From a virus: 20,586 nt of DNA. Under the pieces are notes generated by a model that made no database searches, was not told the DNA's origin, and worked only from the letters and a program-made list of their open reading frames with translations. Below, in pieces: positions 1-6,699 of this stretch (the stretch's first letter is position 1; each line of letters opens with the position of its first letter). Location of the stretch: positions 1 through 20,586 of IMG/VR virus record IMGVR_UViG_3300002053_000075; one strand, 5' to 3'. The position numbers and the translations under genes were made by a program.

Positions 1-32
1 ATTGATACAAGCCGCATATATCGACGGGGGAA

Positions 33-56
33 GTCTATATATGTAGTTATATAGAC
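33..56. repeat. Inverted repeat / hairpin at left end of iteron region
   Basis: Seen directly: a perfect 9-bp inverted repeat, GTCTATATA at 33-41 and TATATAGAC at 48-56, around a 6-base loop that lies inside a TATGTAGTT box. There is no following T-run, so it is not a typical intrinsic terminator. With the adjacent boxes it is more likely a protein-binding or cruciform-type site. Function not known. Confidence 0.6.
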
Positions 57-233
57 CTGTTGATGTATTGATGTATGCCTATGTAGTTGTATGCCTATGT
101 AGTTGGAGGGGAGCTCCTGCTCCGTCTACAAATTATGTAGTTTACATAACATACGTTATCAGACTATAGTTATGTAGTTATGTAGTTGACCGCGCCCGTG
201 CCGTCGCGTCTCTCTGGTCTACAAATTATGTAG
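40..233. repeat. Iteron-like array (TATGTAGTT boxes, 16-bp and 17-bp direct repeats)
   Basis: Six exact copies of TATGTAGTT start at 40, 80, 96, 134, 171 and 179, with a seventh truncated copy (TATGTAG) at 227-233. The copies at 80 and 96 lie in a perfect tandem 16-bp repeat (GTATGCCTATGTAGTT at 73-88 and 89-104), which overlaps a tandem 8-bp repeat (TGATGTAT at 61-68 and 69-76). GTCTACAAATTATGTAG occurs at 124-140 and 217-233, and each copy contains the dyad CTACA/TGTAG. All full boxes have the same orientation. Such an array upstream of the terminase genes suggests binding sites for the small terminase (lambda cosB also uses repeated 16-bp sites). A replication origin or operator array is equally possible from sequence alone. 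Confidence 0.7.
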
Positions 234-757
234 CCCCCCTCGAAGGAACTAAAAGGACGCGCCGACATGTCCGACTACCGAGACTCGGTCACAAAATATC
301 GTCCACTTTTCAGAAAAACATTAAAGGCCCACTGAAAATGACGACTGCCAAACCCCCTGTTCCAGACAGCGGATAGCGGCAAACAGCTAAAGGTAAAAGT
401 ATATAGGGTCCCCTGACTATTAAATATTCACATCCAACAATCCTAAACTCAATATCTCACCTGTAGACCTTGTGTAATTGAATCTTTCTTATCGTAGCCT
501 AATAAGCCTCAACCCCCCAGGACTTTCCCCTATTTCCTCAGACACACACACTTCCGCTTCGAGCCAGGACCCCCACCCTTCGTCTCACGCTGTAATCGCT
601 GTCCTTGTTTCTCTCCAATCCACACGTGTATATGTCTGTCTAAACCATGCCAAATCAAGCATTTACAAGCATAAACCTTGATAAATAGGTGTTCTCAGCA
701 CGATAGACCCCCATTTACCGTGCCCAGAACTGCACGGAAATAATATCCATTTTTCGC
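234..757. other. Long non-coding stretch with a short dyad
   Basis: No convincing gene on either strand. The only longer + strand frame (478-681, TTG start) has no ribosome-binding site and low-complexity Ser/Pro/His-rich content. The visible structures are a 6-bp dyad ACCGAG-A-CTCGGT at 277-289, an 8-bp palindrome GACATGTC at 264-271, and a short GGG-T-CCC at 406-412. About 520 bases without a gene is notable in such a compact module. It may hold the packaging cut site, an untranslated leader or a small RNA, but nothing here proves any of these. Confidence 0.5.
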
Positions 758-787
758 TTGACAAACTGAGGTTGAATCAGTTATAAA
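758..787 (+). promoter_or_regulatory. Sigma70-type promoter for the terminase/late operon
   Basis: A perfect -35 hexamer TTGACA (758-763) is followed after 18 bases by TATAAA (782-787), which matches TATAAT at five of six positions. Read with a 17-base spacer the -10 would be TTATAA. Transcription would start near 794, leaving about 48 bases of leader before the first ATG at 842. This is the best promoter-like sequence upstream of the terminase genes and suggests the host RNA polymerase drives them. Confidence 0.7.
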
Positions 788-841
788 AAAGGATTAAGCT
801 TGCTTCTAACCAATAACAAACGAGAGAGAGAGAGTGTAATT

Positions 842-1504
842 ATGCCCAAAACTACCACAGGCTTGGATAGAAACTTTGACTATCGGGAATATGGACTGAT
901 GAAAGCGACCCGCAGAAAGTATAATGATGTTTTCTTTCCTGTGTGGAGTGCAGTACAGGACTGTGAGCAAGAAGACTGTATTGCGGCACATGCCTGTCCT
1001 TATATGGGTCCTAACGGGGTACTCGTACCCGGACAGCGTGATTCTGAAGGAAAGACAAGAGCAAAATGTCAGGTGTTGATGAAATACTTGAAGCAGGTTG
1101 AACACATTGTCCTGAAGCAGAACGAGTTCGACCTTGATGACTTCGATCTGTTTAGAGTGGGGATGCACATAATTCCTTTGTATAAGCAACTATGCAGGTT
1201 TAAGATTGTCGAAATGAGCATAATGAATCCAGCGATTGCGGAAATGACGAAGTCAGGAACGACTAAGGTTAACTCGATCTTTAAAGAAATACGTGAGTGT
1301 CTGAAAGCGATAGACCTTGCATGGAGAGAGTTAGGAATCTCTCAAAAACGTCATAAATCAGTTGAACCTGAAAATATAACTCCAACGCAAGGATACTATG
1401 AGCAAATGGAAAAGCAGGCGCTCAACGAACAGAACTTGCAGAACGCGAACAGCAAGAACGTTGATCAAAGGAATAATAAAAAGACGAAACTCGTAAGGAG
1501 ATAA
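842..1504 (+). CDS. Probable terminase small subunit with a cysteine cluster
   Basis: 220 residues, directly upstream of the large terminase (4-bp gap), where the DNA-recognition subunit normally lies. I placed the start at ATG 842. The frame is open to a TTG at 800, but a promoter at 758-787 would start transcription near 794 and leave that TTG without room for a leader. Residues 41-76 hold C-x4-C-x5-C-x23-C (C41, C46, C52, C76), a plausible metal-binding knuckle. Residues 100-168 look helical, ending in a segment (ECLKAIDLAWRELGIS) reminiscent of P27-type small terminases. From about 175 the chain is Gln/Asn/Lys-rich and probably disordered, ending in KKTKLVRR. The last codons also supply the AAGGAGA ribosome-binding site of the next gene. 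Role assigned mainly by position; the family assignment is uncertain. Confidence 0.6.
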   Translation: MPKTTTGLDRNFDYREYGLMKATRRKYNDVFFPVWSAVQDCEQEDCIAAHACPYMGPNGVLVPGQRDSEGKTRAKCQVLMKYLKQVEHIVLKQNEFDLDDFDLFRVGMHIIPLYKQLCRFKIVEMSIMNPAIAEMTKSGTTKVNSIFKEIRECLKAIDLAWRELGISQKRHKSVEPENITPTQGYYEQMEKQALNEQNLQNANSKNVDQRNNKKTKLVRR

Positions 1505-1508
1505 GAAA

Positions 1509-3422
1509 ATGGCTAAGATCGTCCCCCGAACCTCGAATATCTTCTTTAGTAATGAGATCGATAAGCTTGACATTGTCAGTATGCGAGAGTATATTCCTAC
1601 TTCCTATCGTGATGGAGGTGAGGGATTCTGTGCTTGGGCAAACGATAACGTCTGTGTGCCGATATATCCACCGGGATCGCCCACGGTGGTATGGACCCTC
1701 TTGAGTCAGCTACCGACCGAAAAACATCCCGATACCCGCAAATCCTATATGTCGATGTGGAACGCACAGCAAAACATTTGTCGGAAAGCATTGCGAATGG
1801 AAGACGGAAGATTTCTTTACCGTTTGATCGTACTCTGCTGGCAGCGTGGCGAGGGAAAGTCTCTCTTAGCGTGCTTGATTCAGTTATGGAAGTTCTTTAA
1901 CTTTCCTCGCCAACAGATAATGCTGGGAGCGAACTCCCGAGATCAGGTCAAGTTCGTCCACTACGATATTATGCGCGATATTATTCAGAACTCGCCTAAT
2001 CTATTGCAGGCGGTCGGTAAGAAGAATATTCAGGAGAAGGAAATACGACTGAAAGGGTTAGATGGACAAGTCAGATCGTTGATTCGATCAATATCTTCGT
2101 TTTCAGGTATCGTAAGTAATATTACCGGATATACCTTTTCTGAAATCTTTGATATGAAGAAGCCTCGATTCTTTGTCCAACTTGACGGCTCGATTCGTAA
2201 TATGCCTAACGCATTGGGGGTTATCGATAGCACAGTCAGCGATAAGACCCATGTCCTTTATCAGTTGTACGAGAACTATATTACCCAAAAAACGAAGACG
2301 GTTTATTTCGATTATCGATGCAGCAAGCTGGGAGACGTTGACGACTATATGAACCCGCATATGACCGCAGCACAGCTTGCCGATTACAAAGCGAAGTTTC
2401 CCTTCGGAGAGTTCGAGCGTTACTTTCTGAATACCTGGGAAGCAGGAAGAACTCAGATATTCTCGGATGCGATGATAGCAGCAACGAGGATAATTGCAAT
2501 CGATGACCAATACCTTGACAACGCAAATATTCAAGCAGCATGTCAGAAGCGCATTGACGTCCTTAATAGTGTGGATTCGAATAAAGAGAGAGGATTCGAT
2601 ACCGACTTCTTGCATCAGCAAATTATGAATATCGATAACAGGTTTAAATATATCGATGACGTAGCACGTATTGACAGCGTTTCGAACTATCCCGTAACTT
2701 TCGATATGCTGCGAGCGTTGACCGATTTATTCGATACCGATTGGTGCATACTCTGTGGACTTGATATGGGTGATCCTCTCGCTATTAGAGGACAAGCTCG
2801 AACGGTATTGAGTGTCGTTGCAAAAGGACTTGTACAGAGTCGCAGTAACCCTTTGATAGCGAGGCTGTCAGAAGCCGCTCCAAAGTACTTCTACGTGTTG
2901 CTGTCTCTGATGAACATTGAGAATCATTCCGTTAATGGAATGAAAGAAGCACTTGATCTGATCGATGTCGAATATGATGGAATAGACGTACTCTGTTCAG
3001 AACGATGGGGTGCATGGGATATGGGGGGCTGGTGTGAAGAACGAGCGATTAAATTTGATCCGATCTATCCGAACTACGACCGACAAAAAGCCGCGTTCAA
3101 AGAGTTCTACGTCTGTTGTAAAGAAGGGAGATTTAAAGCGCCCTACGTCCCCGTGTCAGGCTCAAAAAAAGAAGACATCTTACGAGAAGAAATGGGTGCT
3201 TTCGATCATTGGACTAAATCCCCAGACCCTACAACATCATCCTATATGTTTGGTAGCCGTGAAAAGTTTGAACGCGGAGGAATTCAAGATGACAGCGTCT
3301 ACGCGACAGGTTGGGCGCTCTATGGGGGTCGTGAATTAGGTGTTGACGATTTTCGTTTGAGACGCTCCGGTTCAGGTTTTGGCTTTTTTGTGCCACAGGA
3401 AGGACTTTTGGGCAAGTACTGA
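1509..3422 (+). CDS. terL: Terminase large subunit (packaging ATPase and nuclease)
   Basis: 637 residues, the normal length for a phage DNA-packaging motor. The N-terminal ATPase half carries a Walker A loop at 111-118 (WQRGEGKS), a Walker B-like region around 205-216 (TGYTFSEIF, probable catalytic Glu212) and a coupling-type motif near 239-245 (IDSTVSD). The C-terminal RNase H-like nuclease carries GLDMGD (Asp419), an acidic position around 498-504 (SERWGAWD) and the closing motif QDDSVYATGWAL with Asp594/595. The protein docks on the portal, hydrolyses ATP to translocate DNA into the prohead and cuts concatemers. ATG 1509 follows AAGGAGA at good spacing. The stretch 325-400, between the ATPase and nuclease cores, is longer than the minimum and unassigned. 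It does not show the lambda GpA-type signature I would expect, although the genome order is lambda-like. Confidence 0.95.
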   Translation: MAKIVPRTSNIFFSNEIDKLDIVSMREYIPTSYRDGGEGFCAWANDNVCVPIYPPGSPTVVWTLLSQLPTEKHPDTRKSYMSMWNAQQNICRKALRMEDGRFLYRLIVLCWQRGEGKSLLACLIQLWKFFNFPRQQIMLGANSRDQVKFVHYDIMRDIIQNSPNLLQAVGKKNIQEKEIRLKGLDGQVRSLIRSISSFSGIVSNITGYTFSEIFDMKKPRFFVQLDGSIRNMPNALGVIDSTVSDKTHVLYQLYENYITQKTKTVYFDYRCSKLGDVDDYMNPHMTAAQLADYKAKFPFGEFERYFLNTWEAGRTQIFSDAMIAATRIIAIDDQYLDNANIQAACQKRIDVLNSVDSNKERGFDTDFLHQQIMNIDNRFKYIDDVARIDSVSNYPVTFDMLRALTDLFDTDWCILCGLDMGDPLAIRGQARTVLSVVAKGLVQSRSNPLIARLSEAAPKYFYVLLSLMNIENHSVNGMKEALDLIDVEYDGIDVLCSERWGAWDMGGWCEERAIKFDPIYPNYDRQKAAFKEFYVCCKEGRFKAPYVPVSGSKKEDILREEMGAFDHWTKSPDPTTSSYMFGSREKFERGGIQDDSVYATGWALYGGRELGVDDFRLRRSGSGFGFFVPQEGLLGKY

Positions 3423-3442
3423 AAAATAGTGAAAAAAAGTTC

Positions 3443-3473
3443 TTGACAAGCATATAGGACCATCTGTTATGAT
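3443..3473 (+). promoter_or_regulatory. Internal promoter with extended -10 ahead of the zinc-ribbon/portal genes
   Basis: A perfect TTGACA (3443-3448) and TATGAT (3468-3473) are separated by 19 bases. The -10 is preceded by TG at -1/-2 spacing (TGTTATGAT), an extended -10 that tolerates a long spacer. It sits in one of the only two gaps longer than 50 bases inside the late gene block. It could give extra transcription of the head genes independent of the terminases. Prediction from sequence only. Confidence 0.6.
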
Positions 3474-3509
3474 ATTCAGAATTCCTATTACTTTGTAGGA
3501 CTTATACTT

Positions 3510-3683
3510 ATGGCGATGACGTGCGAGAAATGTGGTCAAGAAACGTATACTATATTTTTTACGAAAAACGTTCCCCACTTTATTTGTTCTCTTTGTAAAT
3601 GGATAGAACGGGAGGTTGCTGCTCTCCTCTCTCAATCTCAGAAATCCACCCTTAATGATAAACTACATGGAGGTTTATCTTGA
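3510..3683 (+). CDS. Small two-CxxC zinc-ribbon protein, function unknown
   Basis: A 57-residue protein beginning MAMTCEKCGQE and ending in a stop at 3681-3683. It has two CxxC knuckles, C5/C8 (CEKC) and C26/C29 (CSLC), separated by 17 residues with aromatic and beta-prone sequence between. This is a typical minimal zinc ribbon. TAGGA at 3496-3500 is its ribosome-binding site, and it has its own promoter-like sequence at 3443-3473. Its last codons contain the GGAGG ribosome-binding site of the portal gene, and its stop overlaps the portal TTG, so translation is probably coupled. It sits where lambda has W, but gpW is not cysteine-rich and no similarity is evident. Possible roles are a Com-like RNA-binding regulator or a small nucleic-acid-binding head factor; neither is shown. 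Confidence 0.75.
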   Translation: MAMTCEKCGQETYTIFFTKNVPHFICSLCKWIEREVAALLSQSQKSTLNDKLHGGLS

Positions 3684-5305
3684 ACCCAGAAGAAATTGCC
3701 GATTATGTCCTAAACATTCCTGACGAGGTTATGGCAAACCTCACCTTTTCCATGCCATGGCAATACAACGACGGTTCAGAAGAAGTCAAAGACGCAGACG
3801 GCTTTCCCACGCAACTCGATAATAAAGAGGACGGTTCTGCATACCGCAAGGTCTTGCAGACTGAATGTTGGGATAAGTTTCAGCGAAACCCGCAAGTCAA
3901 TACCGCAATACGAGGACTTGCTGGTCGCATGACTGGAATGGGTTTTACTGCTACTTCGGAGATCCGGGAGATCCAAGAGGTTCTGGACGAAATTACCTAC
4001 GACTGGCGTAATCGACTCTACTCATTATGGACAAAGTACGCCGCTCGCGCAGAAATTGAGGGCGAACTCTTTCTACTCTGTACCGTTCACGAAAACGGCT
4101 TTGTCGAAGTAGACTTCATTGATCCCACAACTATCGATGGTTCAGGAGATGAAGGTACAGGAATTATCTTTCATCCCACAAAAGCGCTCTTACCTTTATA
4201 TTATAACATTCGAATGAAAAAGAATGGTCTTGCTACCGAATATCAACAGATTCCCAGCATATATGTTGCAAAATTCCCCGATTTAGTGCGCTCTCTGGCT
4301 GATAATAACGATGTCAGCGCGAAATATCAGAAGCAGAGTAAATCTGAAAAGCCCATATACAAGCCATTTGGTGGTTATTACCGGTTTGTTTGTGCTTGGG
4401 ACAAAGGTTTTATGACCCGTCGAGCGATAGGTCATCTTCGAACAACCCTTGAATGGTTGAACCATTACGAGAACTTGAAGAAATACGAGATCGATCATAA
4501 AAAAGCGGCAGGTGCTTATGTTTGGGTTGTAGAGATCGAAGATCCTCGAACGTTCAAACTTTGGCTCTCACTCTCCGATGAAGAGAAGCGTAAGACCGGT
4601 ATAATGGCAAAGAAGACGCCCGGCAGCACTCTTGTCTTACCCCCAGGATGCAAGCTTTCAGCTACTTATCCTCAACTATCTAATATTAGAGAAGAAGATA
4701 CCGATATTTTGAATCTAATTACTTCGGGACTCAATGAACCTGAAGATATCAGTACTGGCAAATCGACCGGTACTTTTGCGAGTGTCAAAGCTTCAAGAGG
4801 TCCTTACTCTGATAGGGTCAGTGATGAAATTGCATATTTTGATAGGTTTTTGAAATTCGATTTTTGGTCATTCATATTTTACGTTCGAAGCGAGTTAACC
4901 AGATTTCCCAAGAAGTTCAAAGTTAGAGAAGCGACTCACTTCAACGATAAGGGAGAGCCTCAATTCGAAGTGGTATCAAGAGCTCCTGAACATTTGACTG
5001 ATATAACATTCCCGATATCTGAAGTCATCGACTACGAGGCTCGGGCAAAGGGATTATTGGGTACGAAGCACGGTCCTGTTGGAGAACAGATTGGCATACC
5101 CAATAGCGAAGTCGCACGACGGATGGGGTTTAGCGGGTACGGGCGTCTGCGGCTTCGCAAAGCTACTGAAGATGAAAAATATCCTGAACTCATTTACTCG
5201 GCAGGCGTCGATGCTGAAGGTGTTCAGGAAAAGGTCGAGGGCGAGCCTGGTAAGACGTTACCGAAGCCCAAAAAGAAGAAATTGGTCAAGCGCACGACTG
5301 ATTAA
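3680..5305 (+). CDS. Portal protein
   Basis: 541 residues, following the large terminase as portals nearly always do. Portals form the twelve-fold ring at one capsid vertex through which DNA enters and to which the terminase and neck bind. The start is TTG at 3680, supported by GGAGG at 3669-3673 with six bases spacing; the next Met is well inside the conserved region. Features fitting a portal are the alpha/beta wing and clip region, a substituted stem near residues 275-310, and the segment around 350-385 (SGLNEPEDISTGKSTGTFAS), which resembles the loop and long-helix region of other portals. The C terminus is highly basic (PKKKKLVKR), matching the tails of the small terminase and of the small protein at 8758. 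No single diagnostic motif was used, so the call rests on position, size and overall pattern. Confidence 0.85.
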   Translation: MNPEEIADYVLNIPDEVMANLTFSMPWQYNDGSEEVKDADGFPTQLDNKEDGSAYRKVLQTECWDKFQRNPQVNTAIRGLAGRMTGMGFTATSEIREIQEVLDEITYDWRNRLYSLWTKYAARAEIEGELFLLCTVHENGFVEVDFIDPTTIDGSGDEGTGIIFHPTKALLPLYYNIRMKKNGLATEYQQIPSIYVAKFPDLVRSLADNNDVSAKYQKQSKSEKPIYKPFGGYYRFVCAWDKGFMTRRAIGHLRTTLEWLNHYENLKKYEIDHKKAAGAYVWVVEIEDPRTFKLWLSLSDEEKRKTGIMAKKTPGSTLVLPPGCKLSATYPQLSNIREEDTDILNLITSGLNEPEDISTGKSTGTFASVKASRGPYSDRVSDEIAYFDRFLKFDFWSFIFYVRSELTRFPKKFKVREATHFNDKGEPQFEVVSRAPEHLTDITFPISEVIDYEARAKGLLGTKHGPVGEQIGIPNSEVARRMGFSGYGRLRLRKATEDEKYPELIYSAGVDAEGVQEKVEGEPGKTLPKPKKKKLVKRTTD

Positions 5306-5315
5306 GGAGGTAGTC

Positions 5316-6665
5316 ATGCCCTGGACAGTCAAAGACGTTGATGGATTTAAGAAAGGACTAACCCCTGCACAAAAGAAAAAGTGGGTCAAGATTGCTAATG
5401 GAGTTTTAAAAGATTGTCAGGCAAAGGGTGGCAAAGATTGTGAGGCGAGCGCAATTCGAATCGCAAATTCAAAATTCAATGAGGAGATAGTCATGGCACA
5501 TGAAAAAACTGGCAAGAAGGTTCCCAAGGGTGCACTCCGTTTTGTAGGTCCCGAACAGCAAGCACTCGCTGTGAGTGAGGAGGGCAAATCCCCCCAAATG
5601 CAAATGACTGTATATAATGGTAAAGTCATTAAAGACCATTGGTACTGGGACGATTTAGCAATCGATCTTAGTGGGATGAAGTTTGCTTCGGGCAAATTCC
5701 CAATCCTCGAAAATCATGACACATCGAGAAAGATCGCTTTTCATTCTGGTAAACCTGACATTTCGCAGGGCAAGCTTGAACTCTATCCTGAAAAGGTCAA
5801 GTTTGTTGATACCGAACATTCCGCAGAGTTTATCAAGTTGTCGGGTGAAGGATTTCCTTATCAAGCCAGTATGTATGCCAAACCCACTGAAATTCAACGA
5901 CTTGCAAAAGATGAAACGACAGAGGTAAACGGGTTCAAAATGAGTGGACCCGGTACTGTCTGGCGTAGGTGTCAATTCAAAGAGGCAAGCGTTTGCGTCT
6001 TTGGTTGGGACTCTGAAACGAAGTCTTCGGCGTTTTCACGAGAAACATTTGAAGAAGTGGACTACGTCGAGAACGAAAACTCCGATTCTGATGGATTGGA
6101 GAACAACAGTAACAATGAGGAAGGAGGTGAAATCATGAATTTATCAGAGTTGAAAATGAAACATCCTGATCTTGTCGCACAACTGAGTGATGAAGTCAAA
6201 GCGGCTGTGACCGCTGAGATGAACACTGAGTTTGATAAAGAACGGGAAAAGTTCGCTGCCGAGAAGACTGCTCTTGAGACTAAGTTGGAAGATCAATCCA
6301 CACGTCTGGCAGATCTTGAGAAGAAAGATGCTCTACGGGACGAACGTGAGCGGGAAGCTACTGCCGATCGAGTTTGGAACGAAAAGCTTTCTGCGTCTGA
6401 AATCGGCAACCATCTGTATGACAAAGTTAAGAGGATGGTCTCTTTTTCGAAGTACATCAAAGACGATGCTCTTGACGTTGAAGCGTTTTCAGCGGCAGTT
6501 GATGCTGAAATTGCCGATTGGGAAAAGAGAGGTGCTGGTGTGACTGTTTCTGGTCTCGGCGTTGTCGAAAGAAGCACCGAGCCGAAGAACACCGCAGCCG
6601 CTGAGGAAAATGTGAAACTCTCTAATGATCTGCTTTCACGAGCAGGCCAAGTTCAAACAGCTTAA
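5316..6665 (+). CDS. Head maturation protease and scaffold polyprotein
   Basis: 449 residues in three parts. Residues 1-59 form a small Lys-rich helical domain with a C33/C42 pair (KDC...KDCEASAIRIANS), of a type often fused to phage proteases. Residues 60-245 look like a Mu-I/prohead-type serine protease, with a candidate His134 in ENHDTSRKIAFHSG and Ser185 in FPYQASMYAKP. Residues 246-273 are an acidic Asn/Glu-rich linker. Residues 274-449 are a scaffold with a charged coiled coil at about 292-355. The product would assemble inside the prohead, cleave scaffold and be removed, as lambda C/Nu3 does. The start is ATG 5316 after AAGGAGGT; the frame is open further upstream, but only inside the portal gene. 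Two further internal starts, at 5493 and 6135, sit exactly at the domain borders. Catalytic residues are inferred from motif context. Confidence 0.85.
   Translation: MPWTVKDVDGFKKGLTPAQKKKWVKIANGVLKDCQAKGGKDCEASAIRIANSKFNEEIVMAHEKTGKKVPKGALRFVGPEQQALAVSEEGKSPQMQMTVYNGKVIKDHWYWDDLAIDLSGMKFASGKFPILENHDTSRKIAFHSGKPDISQGKLELYPEKVKFVDTEHSAEFIKLSGEGFPYQASMYAKPTEIQRLAKDETTEVNGFKMSGPGTVWRRCQFKEASVCVFGWDSETKSSAFSRETFEEVDYVENENSDSDGLENNSNNEEGGEIMNLSELKMKHPDLVAQLSDEVKAAVTAEMNTEFDKEREKFAAEKTALETKLEDQSTRLADLEKKDALRDEREREATADRVWNEKLSASEIGNHLYDKVKRMVSFSKYIKDDALDVEAFSAAVDAEIADWEKRGAGVTVSGLGVVERSTEPKNTAAAEENVKLSNDLLSRAGQVQTA
5481..5495 (+). promoter_or_regulatory. Possible internal start of the protease domain (GAGGAGA + ATG 5493)
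   Basis: GAGGAGA at 5481-5487 lies five bases before an in-frame ATG at 5493-5495 (Met60, MAHEKTGKK). Translation from here would give a 390-residue protein without the small helical N-terminal domain. The sequence around it (GGAGATAGTCATGGC) closely resembles the true gene start (GGAGGTAGTCATGCC). That suggests this was once a separate intergenic start. The spacing is slightly short. Confidence 0.4.
6121..6137 (+). promoter_or_regulatory. Perfect internal ribosome-binding site for a nested scaffold start
   Basis: AAGGAGGTGA at 6121-6130 is a full match to the complement of the 16S rRNA 3' end, four bases before ATG 6135-6137. That ATG is in frame with the protease gene (273 codons after ATG 5316). 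The identical decamer precedes the decoration, capsid and tail tube genes, so it is unlikely to be chance codon content (it is read as Glu-Gly-Gly-Glu). Confidence 0.75.
6135..6665 (+). CDS. Nested scaffold protein (C-terminal part of the protease gene)
   Basis: 176 residues, starting MNLSELKMKHPD and sharing the 3' end of the protease gene. The N-terminal two thirds is rich in Lys, Glu, Ala and Asp with long heptad-like stretches, as expected for an elongated scaffold. The C-terminal part ends in a Thr/Glu/Ala-rich segment. A perfect ribosome-binding site right at the domain border predicts much more scaffold than protease, which is what capsid assembly needs. This is the arrangement of lambda Nu3 inside gene C. 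The frame is certain; separate expression is inferred. Confidence 0.7.
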   Translation: MNLSELKMKHPDLVAQLSDEVKAAVTAEMNTEFDKEREKFAAEKTALETKLEDQSTRLADLEKKDALRDEREREATADRVWNEKLSASEIGNHLYDKVKRMVSFSKYIKDDALDVEAFSAAVDAEIADWEKRGAGVTVSGLGVVERSTEPKNTAAAEENVKLSNDLLSRAGQVQTA

Positions 6666-6667
6666 AA

Positions 6668-6699
6668 AATACATTCCCTTAAGGAGGTGAAAAAGCATG
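6668..6699 (+). promoter_or_regulatory. Duplicated translation leader, copy 1 (decoration gene)
   Basis: A 32-base leader reading AATACATTC, then CCCTT, then AAGGAGGTGA, then AAAAGC and ATG. It matches copy 2 before the capsid gene (7387-7418) at 28 of 32 positions by my count. The shared AATACATTC upstream of the ribosome-binding site suggests either duplication of a gene-leader unit or an element enhancing initiation. Confidence 0.6.

Noticed and set aside
1-240. CRISPR array
   Set aside because: The repeats are 8-17 bp, partly tandem and overlapping, without uniform spacers. They fit iterons, not CRISPR.
478-681. Possible 67-residue gene on the + strand
   Set aside because: TTG start without a ribosome-binding site, Ser/Pro/His-rich low-information content, and no coupling to neighbours.
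800-841. Longer start (TTG 800) for the small terminase gene
   Set aside because: The predicted transcript starts near 794, leaving almost no leader. ATG 842 gives a sensible N terminus.
2103-2621. 172-residue reverse-strand reading frame inside the large terminase
   Set aside because: Shadow of a clearly coding frame; no ribosome-binding site or family pattern. The same applies to the reverse frame at 8067-8525 within the capsid gene and the smaller reverse frames.
3420-3450. Terminator after the large terminase
   Set aside because: A-rich sequence without a GC stem or T-run; only the promoter elements are supported here.
5079-5315. Upstream extension of the protease gene
   Set aside because: It lies inside the portal gene in another frame. 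ATG 5316 has AAGGAGGT at proper spacing.
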